Assembly (NCBI GenBank): GCA_019359675.1
Contig: JAHHGX010000065.1
Location: forward strand, 186,001-250,000
Origin: Calothrix sp. FI2-JRJ7
GTDB lineage: Bacteria; Cyanobacteriota; Cyanobacteriia; Cyanobacteriales; Nostocaceae
DNA length: 64,000 nt
Direction of reading: 5' to 3'
Part shown: positions 45,427 through 55,440 of the stretch, in pieces
Layout: every line of letters starts with the position of its first letter
How positions within the stretch are numbered: the stretch's first letter is position 1
Program-made: the position numbers and the translations under genes
Notes under the pieces: model-generated
Told to the model about the DNA's origin: nothing
The model's input: the letters and a program-made list of their open reading frames with translations, nothing else
Database searches by the model: none

Positions 45427-46686
45427 ATGCTTAATAATACCAGCGTGGCACAAACTGACTACTCTCCTCTATTACCAGAACATCAGTCAAATCCTTATCA
45501 GTTCTATGCAAGAGCAAGGCAGGAATACCCTGTATTTTACAGTCCTATGCTCAAACTTTGGATTGTAACTCGTTACGCGGAGATTACTCAAGTTTTAAAA
45601 GATACAAAGCACTTTTCTTCTGCTAACTCGAATCTTGTTGATTTAGAAATCAGTCCAGAGGTAGAGGCTATTTTGAAAGAAGGCTATCCAAATATGCCAC
45701 GTCCTAGCCTTGTCGATAACGACCCACCCGGACATACACGCATTCGCAGTTTGGTAAGTAGTGTATTGACGCCAGCGCGAATTGCTGCATTAGAACCTCA
45801 TATTTACGCAACAGCAAATGCATTAGTGGACGATTGGATTAATTCCGGATGTGTTGATATTATCTCCGGTTTTGCCTCCCCATTACCTCTATTTATTATT
45901 GGTGATTTTTTGGGGATTCCCCGTCAAGATATTCAAACGGTTAAAAAATGGTGTGACGATTGGTTGATAATACTTTCTGGGGGGGCGCCTGTGGAGCAAC
46001 ATGTTGGATGCGCTCGCAGTTTTGTGTCTTTGCAGCACTATGTTGCGGATATTTTAAAACAGCGCTCTATAAATCCCCAAGATGACTTACTGACAGGGTT
46101 GCTTAACGCTAGTTTGGAAGGAGAAGCAAATCTTTCAACACCAGAAATTATCAGCCTAGTTATGCAATTGTTATTTGCAGGGCATGAAACTACTGCTAAT
46201 TTGATAGGTAACGCCGTCGCTTTATTAGTGCAACACCCGGAACAATTAGAAGCTTTGCGCCAAAATCCGAGTTTGGCAGTTAATGCGGTGGAAGAGGTAA
46301 TGCGTTTTGAGTCTCCTGTACCGGGATTAATTCGTACAACTACCGAAGCAGTGGAATTAGGTGGAGTGCAGTTACCTAAAGGCGCGCGCTTGCAGCTACT
46401 ATACGCATCGGGTAATCGCGATAACATCCAGTTTCCAGAGCCAGAACGTTTTGACATTCACCGCATTCCTAACGGCAAGCATTTAGGTTTCGGTGGGGGT
46501 ATCCACTACTGCGTTGGTGTAGCACTTGCACGTTTGGAAGGAAGAATTGCGCTAGAAGTGCTAACTCAACGCTTGTCAAATTTGCGGATGGTTCCCAACC
46601 AAGAAATCGCTTATGTATCAAGTATCATCATTCGTGGGTTATTAAAGTTTTTAGTGGAGTGGGATGTTTTAAGGGATAATTACTAA
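45427..46686 (+). CDS. cytochrome P450
   Basis: A 419-residue soluble class I-type P450. The I-helix oxygen-activation motif is AGHETT (about residue 252), the K-helix ExxR is EVMR (about 289-292), and the heme loop is FGGGIHYCVG with Cys362 as the thiolate ligand. No redox partner gene is adjacent. The wording is nearest to bacterial macrolide/PksS-like P450s, but the substrate is unknown. It is separated by 121 bases from the hybrid kinase gene. Confidence 0.95.
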   Translation: MLNNTSVAQTDYSPLLPEHQSNPYQFYARARQEYPVFYSPMLKLWIVTRYAEITQVLKDTKHFSSANSNLVDLEISPEVEAILKEGYPNMPRPSLVDNDPPGHTRIRSLVSSVLTPARIAALEPHIYATANALVDDWINSGCVDIISGFASPLPLFIIGDFLGIPRQDIQTVKKWCDDWLIILSGGAPVEQHVGCARSFVSLQHYVADILKQRSINPQDDLLTGLLNASLEGEANLSTPEIISLVMQLLFAGHETTANLIGNAVALLVQHPEQLEALRQNPSLAVNAVEEVMRFESPVPGLIRTTTEAVELGGVQLPKGARLQLLYASGNRDNIQFPEPERFDIHRIPNGKHLGFGGGIHYCVGVALARLEGRIALEVLTQRLSNLRMVPNQEIAYVSSIIIRGLLKFLVEWDVLRDNY

Positions 46687-46807
46687 CCCATTCACAATGC
46701 AGAGCGGGAATGTTAAGTTTTTTAAGATGAAGTCATAAACATGTTAAATTTCACCCGCTCGCTGGGAACTCTAATAAAAGAGTTTCAAAAATAAAGAGTG
46801 TGAGATA

Positions 46808-49800
46808 ATGCTGTCCGCTATTAATCTTCCAGGTTACGAAATTACCGAATTGATTGACGAGGGACCAAATACGATTATTTATCGAGGTGTGTCGCAATTA
46901 CACAAGCAAAACGTTATCCTCAAGGTTTTAGCGGCAGAGTATCCTACCTTAGAGCAGATAGCTCGCCTCAAACATGAATATATTCTCACAGAAAACCTCG
47001 AATTAGAGGGAATCGTCAAAGTTTTGCAGTTAGAAAATCACCAGAAGCGCTTAATCTTGGTATTACAGGACTTTGGCGGTATCAGTCTCACAAAATTCCT
47101 CTGTACTAAGAAACTATCTATTGAATATTTTGTCAGCATTGCCGTCCAATTAGTAAAAGCTCTAGTGTCGCTGCATAGTCACCACATTATTCACAAAGAC
47201 ATTAAGCCCAGCAATATCATTATTAATCCCCAATCAGGACAAGTCAAAATCACAGATTTCAGTATCGCTTCGCGTTTAGACAGAGAAACTACACAATTAA
47301 CTAATCCCAATCAAATCGAAGGGACGTTAGCGTATATGTCTCCAGAACAAACCGGAAGAATGAACCGGATTGTTGACTACCGCAGTGATTTTTACTCTTT
47401 AGGGGTGACTTTTTATGAAATACTCTCAGGTCAGCTACCGTTTACTAGCTTAGACCCCTTAGAAATAATTTACTGTCATCTTGCTCGGCAACCAAAGCCA
47501 ATTCAAGAATTAAACGCAGAAGTTCCCGCACCCATTGCTGCAATTGTTACCAAGTTGATGGCGAAAAATGCGGAAGACAGGTATCAAACCGCAGTTGGAC
47601 TATTAGCCGATTTAGAATTTTGCCTCGACAATATCCAAAATCTGGACCAAAATCTGGGAGAACTAACTCAATTTATACCAGGAAAAAAAGACCGTGCAGC
47701 CCAACTTTTGATTCCTCAAAAACTCTACGGACGAGAACAAGAAATATCAACTCTCTTAGCTGCATTTGACCGCGTTAGTCAAAGTCACAGTGATACCGAA
47801 GGTTATGCCCGAAGGGCTGAAATTATACTAGTATCTGGGTACTCTGGTATTGGTAAGTCATCTTTAGTTGCTGAGGTGCATAAGCCAATAGTACAACGAA
47901 AAGGCTATTTTATCAGTGGCAAATTTGACCAATTAGGACGTAACATTCCTTATGCTTCTTTGATTCAAGCTTTTCAATCATTAATGCGACAATTACTTAC
48001 CGAAGGTGCTGATAAACTACAGAATTGGCAAGAAAAATTATTAGCGGCTTTAGGCGCCAACGGGCAAGTTATAATTGATGTTATTCCAGAAGTTGAATTA
48101 ATTATTGGTAAGCAACCTGAAGTACCTCTATTAGGCGCCACAGAATCACAAAAGCGTTTTCATAGAGTATTTCAACAATTTATTCAAGTTTTTACCCAAC
48201 CAGAACATCCTCTAGTGCTATTTTTAGATGACTTGCAATGGGCTGATTCTGCTTCTTTGAAGCTGATACAAGTTTTAATGACTAATTCTAGTAGTAAATA
48301 TTTGCTGCTGATTGGAGCATATCGAGATAACGAAGTAAGTTCTGCTCATCCGTTAATTAATGCATTGTCAGAAATAGAACAAGCTGGAACGGTAATTAAT
48401 AATATTGTCCTGCATTCGTTGAAACTGGCTCACATTCAACAAATGGTTATAGATACATTAAGCAACACAGAAAAAACAAGCAATTTGGCAGAGCTACTTT
48501 TTTATAAAACTCAGGGTAATCCATTTTTTGTAACTCAATTATTAAAGACATTATATCAAGAAAAACTGTTACAGTTTGATTTTGACCAAGAACAATGGGT
48601 ATGGGATATGCAAGACATACTCAGTAAAGGAATAGCTGATAAAAGTGTTGTGGAGTTAATAGCATCCAATATTCAAAAACTGCCAGAAGAAACGCAGATG
48701 GTATTAAAGTTAGCTGCTTGTGTTGGTTCACGTTTTAGCTTGGATGTTTTGGCAACCGTTAGTGAACAAAGTTTATTAGCTGTCGCATCAGCTTTACACT
48801 CAGCTTTACAACAGGGTTTAATATTACCTCTTAATAATAATTATAAAGTACCACTGCTATTCACCTCGGAAGAGTTAGAGATACTTGACTTTGATGAAAG
48901 GCGCGTTAAATATAGATTTTTACACGACCGCGTACAACAAGCGGCTTATGCTTTGATTCCAGAAAGATTAAAAAAAGAAACTCATCAAAGAATTGGAGAA
49001 TTACTTTTAAAGAATACCCCTCAAGAAAAACTAGAATCAAACATATTTGATATTGTCAATCAATTAAATGTGGCAATTGATAGGCTAACACAACCAGAGA
49101 AATATGAATTAGCAAGGCTAAATTTAATTGCAGGTAGAAAAGCTAAAGCATCAGCAGCATATGAAGCCGCATTTAAATATTTGCCTGTTGGGTTAGAGTT
49201 ATTATCACCTTCTAGTTGGGATTCTGAATATAATTTAACTTTATTAATGCATGAAGAAGCGGCGGAAGCGGCTTATCTGACTGGAAATTTTTTAGACACA
49301 GAACAATGGGCTGATATTGTTCTGCAACAGGCAAAAAATATTTTGGATAAAGTTAAAGTTTATGAAGTCAAAATCCAAACAAAAATAGCGCAAAATAAAT
49401 TAATAGAAGCCGTTAAGCTTGGACTACAAGTTCTAGATTTATTAGGTGTTAAACTACTAGAATCACCTACACCTGCTGATGTTCAGTTAGCTTTACAAGA
49501 AACAGCAAGCTACTTACAAGGAAAATGCATCGCTGATTTAATAAACCTACCTCTAATGACGGATGCTTACCAACTAGCAGCTATGCGAATGCTATCAATT
49601 ACCTGTTTTCCAACCATTACTGCGGCGCCTGCATTATTTCCCCTAACTGTATTTTCTCAAGTCAATCTATCAATTAAATATGGGAATGCTCCTTTTTCAA
49701 GCTTTGCTTATGCTACTTATGGACTAATTTTGCAAGGATTTTGTCAAGAGATTGAAGCTTGTTATCAATTTGGTAAATTGGCTTTAAGTCTTGTAGAGCA

Positions 49801-52300
49801 GCTAGATGCTTTAGAGTTAAAAGCTAAGACGTTTTTTATGGTAGCTGTATCTACAAAACATGGGAAAGAACATATTAGGGATACTTTACATCTTTTTCAA
49901 AAAGCATACGAGAGTGGATTAGAAAATGGAGATTTAGAATATGCAAGCCATGCTACTATTAACCGATTCCAACATGCATATTTTGCGGCTCTGGAACTCA
50001 CTTCATTGTCACGGGAAATAGCAGATGTTGGTGATGTTTTAATTAAATTCAAGCAAGTAACTACTTTAAATCATCGTGCTATCTTACAACAGGTAGTTTT
50101 AAATTTGACAAGTCAAGTTGAGCAACCCTGTTATTTAGTTGGTGAAGTTTACAACGAAGAAGCTACGCTACCTCTTCAAGTTGTGGCAAATGACCGAATT
50201 GGACTCCATTTCTTTTATCTCCATAAACTTATCCTCTGTTATCTATTTGAGGAATATGATCAAGCTGTCGCTAATGCAGAACAAGCTGGAGTTTATTTAG
50301 ATGCGGTCGCGGGATGTCTATACGGGCCTATCTTACATTTTTACGATTCTCTAGCAAGACTTGCGGTATATTTTGATTCCCAAAGTACACAGCCACAGCA
50401 AATACTGGCTGCATTAAAAGCAAATCAAGATAAATTAAAGCTTTGGGCGTATCATGCTCCCATGAATTTTCAGAATAAATATGATTTGGTTGAAGCAGAA
50501 AAATATCGTCTGCTTGGTCAAAACTATCAAGCGATGGAATATTACGATAAAGCAATTGCTAATGCGGCAGAAAATGGTTATATTCAAGAAGAAGCCCTTG
50601 CAAACGAACTAGCAGCTAAATTTTATTTGTCGTTAGGTAAACATAAAATCGCTAAAACCTACATGACAGATGCATACTACGGCTATAATCGTTGGGGTGC
50701 GGTGGCAAAAGTTAGAGACTTAGAAAAACGCTACCCAGGCTTTATTATTGGTTACACCAATTCTATTAATATACAAGAAGGCAAATATCAAATTATTGCT
50801 AAGACGATTAACAAGACAACGGCTAGTACTAGCAGCACCAGTCAAATTCTTGATTTAGCTACAGTTATTAAGGCATCATCAGCGATACAGAGCGAAATCA
50901 ATTTAGAAAATTTGCCTAGCAAGTTGCTGCATATTATTATTGAAAATACTGGCGCCCAGAAAGGTTGTTTGATATTAGAAAAAGATAATGATTTGTTTAT
51001 TGAAGCAATTTATACAGACGAGCAACTTAATCATATAGTTGTGCAATCAATGCTAGTTGAAGAGAGCGATGATATTCCGAAATCTATCATTAACTATGTT
51101 GCCAAAAGCCAGGAAATAGTAGTTCTCAGTAATGCCACAGAACAAATTTATAGTCAAGACTCTTACATTCAGCAACATCAAACTAAATCCATACTTTGTG
51201 TCCCTATTTTATATCAAACAAAGTTTATTGGTATAATTTATTTAGAAAACAACCTGACATTCAGTGCATTTACTCCTGAAAGATTATCACTAATTAAAAT
51301 ACTTGCTCCCCAAGCAGCAATTGCCATTAAAAACGCGCGTTTGCTATCTCATGAGCAAGAAAAATCCGACCTCTTACAAAAATCAGAGGCTGAATTAAGA
51401 CAAAAATCAACAGACTTAGAACAAACATTAATTAAACTACAAAATACACAATCTCAACTCATTCAAACAGAAAAAATTTCTGCCCTTGGTCAAATGGTTG
51501 CAGGTATTGCTCACGAAGTCAATAATCCTGTGAGCTTTATTTCCGGTAATTTATCTCACGCTCAACAATATGTAAAAGATTTAATTCATTTGGTCAATTT
51601 ATATCAAGATGTACTTCCCAACCCAGGAAAAGAAATAGCATCGGAAATTGAAAATATCGAATTGGAATTTTTAATTGAAGATTTACCCAAAATGCTCAAT
51701 TCTATGAAATTAGGTACAGACCGCATTAAAGATATTATGCTGTCGTTACGGAATTATTCTCGTATCGATGGTAATGATAAAAAAGCCGTTAATATCCATG
51801 AGGGAATTGATTCTACTTTAATTATTTTATCTCATCGTTTAAAAGCTAAACCCCAACGTCCCGCAATCGAAATTATCAAATCATATGGAGATTTACCTCC
51901 AGTTGAATGCTTTCCTGGACAGTTAAATCAAGTATTTACTAACTTAATTGCCAATGCAATTGATGCAATAGATGAGTCGAATTTTGGTAAAAGTTACATA
52001 GAAATTGAAAAAAATCCTAATAAAATTGTAATTAGTACCTGTCTAGAGAATCAGCAGGTAAAAATTAGTATTGCTGATAATGGTCCTGGTATGCCAGAAT
52101 CGATTATAAATCAAATTTTTCATGCTTTCTTTACAACTAAATCTGAAGGTAAGGGAACTGGATTAGGGCTTTCAATTAGCTATGAAATTATTACAGAAAA
52201 ACACGGTGGAACAATTGAGTGTATTTCCTCTTTGGGACAAGGGACAGAGTTTATCATTCAAATTCCCCTTTGCAACGAATACAACGGATGCAACGGATAA
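46808..52300 (+). CDS. trifunctional Ser/Thr kinase - ATPase - GAF - histidine kinase
   Basis: An 1830-residue signalling protein of the cyanobacterial HstK type. A Ser/Thr kinase (about 10-270) has HKDIKPSN (about 129) and DFS in place of DFG (about 148). An AAA/NACHT-like ATPase (about 310-560) has SGYSGIGKSS (about 343) and LFLDDLQWADSA. A long TPR-like helical region (about 700-1350) follows, then GAF (about 1370-1525). The histidine kinase has H-box AHEVNNP (His about 1569), N-box NLIANAIDAID (about 1711) and G-boxes DNGPGMP and GKGTGLGLS. No response regulator is adjacent. The last residues (NEYNGCNG) come from a short ACGGATG repeat. Confidence 0.95.
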   Translation: MLSAINLPGYEITELIDEGPNTIIYRGVSQLHKQNVILKVLAAEYPTLEQIARLKHEYILTENLELEGIVKVLQLENHQKRLILVLQDFGGISLTKFLCTKKLSIEYFVSIAVQLVKALVSLHSHHIIHKDIKPSNIIINPQSGQVKITDFSIASRLDRETTQLTNPNQIEGTLAYMSPEQTGRMNRIVDYRSDFYSLGVTFYEILSGQLPFTSLDPLEIIYCHLARQPKPIQELNAEVPAPIAAIVTKLMAKNAEDRYQTAVGLLADLEFCLDNIQNLDQNLGELTQFIPGKKDRAAQLLIPQKLYGREQEISTLLAAFDRVSQSHSDTEGYARRAEIILVSGYSGIGKSSLVAEVHKPIVQRKGYFISGKFDQLGRNIPYASLIQAFQSLMRQLLTEGADKLQNWQEKLLAALGANGQVIIDVIPEVELIIGKQPEVPLLGATESQKRFHRVFQQFIQVFTQPEHPLVLFLDDLQWADSASLKLIQVLMTNSSSKYLLLIGAYRDNEVSSAHPLINALSEIEQAGTVINNIVLHSLKLAHIQQMVIDTLSNTEKTSNLAELLFYKTQGNPFFVTQLLKTLYQEKLLQFDFDQEQWVWDMQDILSKGIADKSVVELIASNIQKLPEETQMVLKLAACVGSRFSLDVLATVSEQSLLAVASALHSALQQGLILPLNNNYKVPLLFTSEELEILDFDERRVKYRFLHDRVQQAAYALIPERLKKETHQRIGELLLKNTPQEKLESNIFDIVNQLNVAIDRLTQPEKYELARLNLIAGRKAKASAAYEAAFKYLPVGLELLSPSSWDSEYNLTLLMHEEAAEAAYLTGNFLDTEQWADIVLQQAKNILDKVKVYEVKIQTKIAQNKLIEAVKLGLQVLDLLGVKLLESPTPADVQLALQETASYLQGKCIADLINLPLMTDAYQLAAMRMLSITCFPTITAAPALFPLTVFSQVNLSIKYGNAPFSSFAYATYGLILQGFCQEIEACYQFGKLALSLVEQLDALELKAKTFFMVAVSTKHGKEHIRDTLHLFQKAYESGLENGDLEYASHATINRFQHAYFAALELTSLSREIADVGDVLIKFKQVTTLNHRAILQQVVLNLTSQVEQPCYLVGEVYNEEATLPLQVVANDRIGLHFFYLHKLILCYLFEEYDQAVANAEQAGVYLDAVAGCLYGPILHFYDSLARLAVYFDSQSTQPQQILAALKANQDKLKLWAYHAPMNFQNKYDLVEAEKYRLLGQNYQAMEYYDKAIANAAENGYIQEEALANELAAKFYLSLGKHKIAKTYMTDAYYGYNRWGAVAKVRDLEKRYPGFIIGYTNSINIQEGKYQIIAKTINKTTASTSSTSQILDLATVIKASSAIQSEINLENLPSKLLHIIIENTGAQKGCLILEKDNDLFIEAIYTDEQLNHIVVQSMLVEESDDIPKSIINYVAKSQEIVVLSNATEQIYSQDSYIQQHQTKSILCVPILYQTKFIGIIYLENNLTFSAFTPERLSLIKILAPQAAIAIKNARLLSHEQEKSDLLQKSEAELRQKSTDLEQTLIKLQNTQSQLIQTEKISALGQMVAGIAHEVNNPVSFISGNLSHAQQYVKDLIHLVNLYQDVLPNPGKEIASEIENIELEFLIEDLPKMLNSMKLGTDRIKDIMLSLRNYSRIDGNDKKAVNIHEGIDSTLIILSHRLKAKPQRPAIEIIKSYGDLPPVECFPGQLNQVFTNLIANAIDAIDESNFGKSYIEIEKNPNKIVISTCLENQQVKISIADNGPGMPESIINQIFHAFFTTKSEGKGTGLGLSISYEIITEKHGGTIECISSLGQGTEFIIQIPLCNEYNGCNG

Positions 52301-52395
52301 TTTAGTGGTTGCAAGTAAAGATAGGGTGCGTGAAAGCTTTTACTAGTTATTTAAAATCAACCATCCGTTACATCCGTTCATCATCCGTTGCCAAA
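52281..52395. repeat. ACGGAT / ATCCGT inverted short repeats
   Basis: AACGGATGCAACGGAT at the kinase 3' end faces ATCCGTTACATCCGTTCATC further on. The region includes an arm fragment of the 61-bp element (GGTGCGTGAAAGC). The convergent gene ends can form a long hairpin that may terminate both genes. Confidence 0.55.
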
Positions 52396-52399
52396 TTTA

Positions 52400-53140
52400 T
52401 CAGGTTACTAATGTGACTTTTCCGCTCGCTAGGTCATAGATACCACCAACTATTTTAAGTTTACCTTCTTTAACCAAGCCACCTAATATTGTTGAAGTCT
52501 CTGGTAATTTTTTGACTTGGTATTGAATATTGGCAATAATTGAATTCTTTTCTAAGTCACCTGTTTTTTGTCTTACAGATTCTACAGCAGGTTTTATTTC
52601 CTCGACGAATACACCTATTCTTCCAGGTAATGGGTCTCCTTTTACTGCTGCAATTACGGCGCCGCATTTAGCATGTCCGAGTACTACAATCAGTTGTGAC
52701 CCTAACACTGCACTCGAAAATTCTAAACTACCAATAGCTGTCTGACTGGCAACGTTACCTGCAACTCGAACTACAAACAAGTCCCCCAAACCTTGGTCAA
52801 AAACGATTTCTGCTGGGACACGTGAATCTGCACATCCTAAAATCGATGCATATGGATACTGTGCAACAGATGTTTCGAGTAAACGTAATTTTGACTGATT
52901 CGGATTATCGCGTTTACCTGCTATGAAGCGTTCATTTCCTCGCAGTAATTTTTTTAAAGCTTCTTCTGGAGAAACTGGTCTTGGTTTATTTTGAGTTGTT
53001 GTTGGAGTAGTCTGTGCTTCTGCTTCTTCACTATTCAACATCAATCCACCTGCAACTGCACTTGCTGCTATACCCGCACCTCCTATTCCTGCGAGTTTCA
53101 ACAAATTACGGCGCCCTACAAAACCATTAATTCGAGTCAT
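52400..53140 (-). CDS. Tat-exported beta-carbonic anhydrase
   Basis: A 246-residue enzyme interconverting CO2 and bicarbonate. A twin-arginine signal (GRRNLLKLAGIGGAG) and a hydrophobic stretch end near EAEA. The beta-CA core has the zinc and catalytic residues in LGCADSRVPAE (Cys, Asp/Arg) and VLGHAKCGAV (His, Cys). It should act in the periplasm, like the EcaB-type enzymes of cyanobacteria, within the carbon-concentrating mechanism. Length is normal. Confidence 0.93.
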   Translation of the reverse strand: MTRINGFVGRRNLLKLAGIGGAGIAASAVAGGLMLNSEEAEAQTTPTTTQNKPRPVSPEEALKKLLRGNERFIAGKRDNPNQSKLRLLETSVAQYPYASILGCADSRVPAEIVFDQGLGDLFVVRVAGNVASQTAIGSLEFSSAVLGSQLIVVLGHAKCGAVIAAVKGDPLPGRIGVFVEEIKPAVESVRQKTGDLEKNSIIANIQYQVKKLPETSTILGGLVKEGKLKIVGGIYDLASGKVTLVT

Positions 53141-53457
53141 GAAGTTATCCTAAAGTATGATTAAACAAATTAAACAGATTCATCTACATATGTATGCAAA
53201 ATCATACGCAGAAATTGCACTTTTAACCAATAAAAATGACCAGAGCTGACTTATCGAAATGTAAAACATTCGATATCAATACGTAACTTAAGATAGAAGA
53301 ATTATCTTGTTGTATGTATAAATATACCAGAATATTGCAACGCTATGACAGTATATTTCAATTCTTTATATTTGTTAAAATTCATTGCCTGGTTCTTTAA
53401 CGCGCAATTCACAACTCACTATTTATCAGCCATAGAAGCAATATTTTTATTAATTAA

Positions 53458-53470
53458 GATAATCATTATC
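53458..53470. promoter_or_regulatory. Fur-box-like palindrome
   Basis: GATAATCATTATC, the core of a Fur box, lies in the 406-base gap (53141-53546) between tenA and the carbonic anhydrase gene. It is about 320 bases from the latter's start, so the target is unclear. Nothing else is recognised in the gap. Confidence 0.4.
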
Positions 53471-53546
53471 AAAATTGACAGGTTATTATTAAAACTTAAT
53501 TAGTATTATAAGTTCTTGATTATGGTAATCATAGATAAAAATAATT

Positions 53547-54167
53547 CTAAATTGTCCAAGCTGCTTGAAAGAAGTCTAATTCGCATTGCATAGCGTAGCG
53601 ATAAGTTGAATGAACTGTATCAATTTCAGTAGTGTAAGTATCAACTAAGTCATCTAATTCTTGAGCTATTTGATGAAAATCGGCGCCGCTATACACACGA
53701 ATCCATTCACTATAATCATGTTCCGGAATCCCATCGTGGGCTAGTTCTTTACCTAAAAACTCGTATAAACGCATACATGGTGACATAGCAGTGGCAGTTA
53801 AGCCGATATTCTCACCCCAAGCGGTTGCAACTAAAAAATCAGTATAACGACGAGTGGCGGCGCCTGGAGAAACCGACTTTATATCGATTCCCCAAGTTTT
53901 AGCGTAACTTTGGTGTAATTGTAATTCTTCTAACACACCCCCAGCTAAAGCATGAAATGTTCTAAATCCTTTAAAATCAGGCGCCTTTGCTGCTGCAATA
54001 CTATAAGCGCGTGCAAAAGCTTCTAAAAAAAACGCATCTTGACCAACATAATAAGCAAATTTGTGTCGCGGTAAACTACCATCACCAATACCACGAACAA
54101 AAGGATTATCTAAACAAGCTTGTGCTAAATCTTGATTGCGGCGCCAAAGCGTAGATGATATGGACAT
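53547..54167 (-). CDS. tenA: TenA-family thiaminase II / salvage enzyme
   Basis: A 206-residue all-helical TenA protein that hydrolyses aminomethylpyrimidine (thiamin salvage). Motifs are FAYYVGQDAFFLEAFARAYS, LHQSYAKTWGID and the catalytic Cys in TATAMSPCMRLYEFLG. The C-terminal Glu position is in AMQCELDFFQAAW. No TPP riboswitch is recognisable in the 64 bases upstream. It follows the pentapeptide gene on the same strand. Confidence 0.93.
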   Translation of the reverse strand: MSISSTLWRRNQDLAQACLDNPFVRGIGDGSLPRHKFAYYVGQDAFFLEAFARAYSIAAAKAPDFKGFRTFHALAGGVLEELQLHQSYAKTWGIDIKSVSPGAATRRYTDFLVATAWGENIGLTATAMSPCMRLYEFLGKELAHDGIPEHDYSEWIRVYSGADFHQIAQELDDLVDTYTTEIDTVHSTYRYAMQCELDFFQAAWTI

Positions 54168-54231
54168 CAGGATTTTAGATAAAGGTCAGAGAAGTACTAT
54201 ATATAATTTACTTCTCTTAACCCTTTTTCTT

Positions 54232-55002
54232 TTAAAACGGTAAAAACTGAAGTAACACAGATGCTACTCCGCTTACAAAGTCCATAAAGTTGGGTTTGCC
54301 TGCACTGACTTTAGTATCCTGGGGTGTTTTTAGCTCCACGATAAAAGCTTGTGCGGTTTGAGTACCGTTAAGATTATTTTGAGCTTTGAACATTTTCTCT
54401 GCGATTTGCGCGTCTTGGAAGGCGCCAGTACGGTCGAATAGCTGGTAACGAGCAATACCACGTGCTAAAAATGCTCCCGCATAATCGGGTTTAATAGCAA
54501 TTGCCTGATTAAAATAATCTATAGCTTGCTGCTGATTACCTTTTTCACCAGCTGCTACACCCAAAGCATAAAACTCATCGGGTGTGGCTATTTGTGAAGG
54601 AATACCCGCTGCACCCTGTAAGTTGGCGCCGTTAAATGTTACGTTCGTCAATTCAATGTTGTACAAATAGGCATTTCTTAAATCTGTACCTGCTATTGTG
54701 GCGCCACTTAATTTTGCCCCATTTAGATTGGCGCCGAACAAACTCGCACTCGTCAAATTTGCACCTCGCAAATCTGCTCCTGTCAAATTAGCACGGCTAA
54801 GGTTGGCAAGCGCAAGATTGGCGCCCGATAAATCAGCACCCGATAAATCCGCCATGACTAATCCGGCGCCGCTGAGGTCGCAGTTTTGACATTGTTTGGT
54901 AGCAAGTAACTGTCTAACGTGTTCAGGGTTTGCCGCCTGAACTGCGGTTGTAAGGGTAACGGTTGTAAAAAATGCAACTGTTGCTATAATCTGGTTTTTC
55001 AT
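54232..55002 (-). CDS. exported pentapeptide-repeat protein with TPR
   Basis: A 256-residue protein. A signal peptide (IIATVAFFTTVTLTTAVQA) precedes pentapeptide repeats of the A(D/N)LSxx type (about 40-130: ADLSGADLSGANLALANLSR). A TPR unit (AIDYFNQAIAIKPDYAGAFL) and a hydrophobic C-terminus follow. The pentapeptide part should form a right-handed quadrilateral beta-helix. Probably periplasmic; function unknown. Its frame region is rich in GGCGCC because the site fits GAN/GAD repeat codons. Confidence 0.88.
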   Translation of the reverse strand: MKNQIIATVAFFTTVTLTTAVQAANPEHVRQLLATKQCQNCDLSGAGLVMADLSGADLSGANLALANLSRANLTGADLRGANLTSASLFGANLNGAKLSGATIAGTDLRNAYLYNIELTNVTFNGANLQGAAGIPSQIATPDEFYALGVAAGEKGNQQQAIDYFNQAIAIKPDYAGAFLARGIARYQLFDRTGAFQDAQIAEKMFKAQNNLNGTQTAQAFIVELKTPQDTKVSAGKPNFMDFVSGVASVLLQFLPF

Positions 55003-55078
55003 AGAGCCTACGGCAATATGTGTTGGTTAATACCCAACATTAACCTATGAAAATTGAGAATGGTAAGACGTTGTGCGA

Positions 55079-55237
55079 TTAATCTAACAACCCTTGGACA
55101 ATTTCCACAGACAGTATCCAATGAGGGTTTACCGATTCTAATTGCTGGTTTGTATGCTTTTGAGACGGTGCGTTGATTTTTGTGAATACACTCAAGCTAA
55201 AGGTTAAACCGATAGCGAGCAAAAGTTTTTCTAACAT
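55079..55237 (-). CDS. small exported-type peptide
   Basis: A 52-residue frame starting MLEKLLLAIGLTFSLSVFTK, which reads as an uncleaved or cleaved signal sequence. A polar end reads ILSVEIVQGLLD. A GGAG site lies eight bases upstream of the ATG. The twin CRP-like palindrome and a TTGACA box lie 96-142 bases upstream, which supports real transcription. It is followed 76 bases later by the pentapeptide gene on the same strand, so they may be co-transcribed. Unknown function. Confidence 0.55.
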   Translation of the reverse strand: MLEKLLLAIGLTFSLSVFTKINAPSQKHTNQQLESVNPHWILSVEIVQGLLD

Positions 55238-55341
55238 AGCTACACTCCACTATCACACGACGGTTGCTTACACTTTTATTTACTGAAATAATATTGTATT
55301 GTTGTTTGCTTTTAACCTACGTGATAGCTCTATGTCAATAT

Positions 55342-55379
55342 AGTGATTTAAATCACTTTATGTAGTGATTTAAATCACT
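55342..55379 (-). promoter_or_regulatory. twin CRP-like operator
   Basis: Two identical 16-bp palindromes AGTGATTTAAATCACT at 55342-55357 and 55364-55379, 22 bp centre to centre, or two helical turns. GTGA-N6-TCAC is the CRP/SyCRP1 half-site pattern. On the minus strand TTGACA (55338-55333) follows immediately, then TTAAAA 17 bases on. A cAMP-receptor-type activator acting on the small peptide and pentapeptide genes is the natural reading. Confidence 0.6.
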
Positions 55380-55440
55380 GGTATATTTCTCTTGTCTTGT
55401 CTTGTGGAGCGGGCATCCCGAACTGCCTAACATAAAATGC

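Noticed and set aside
53141-53546. riboswitch for tenA or the carbonic anhydrase
   Set aside because: No TPP-box or other conserved riboswitch core could be read on either strand.
54698-54889. plus-strand frame opposite the pentapeptide gene (and the similar one at 55478-55717)
   Set aside because: Mirror images of the repetitive pentapeptide codons; no start signals.
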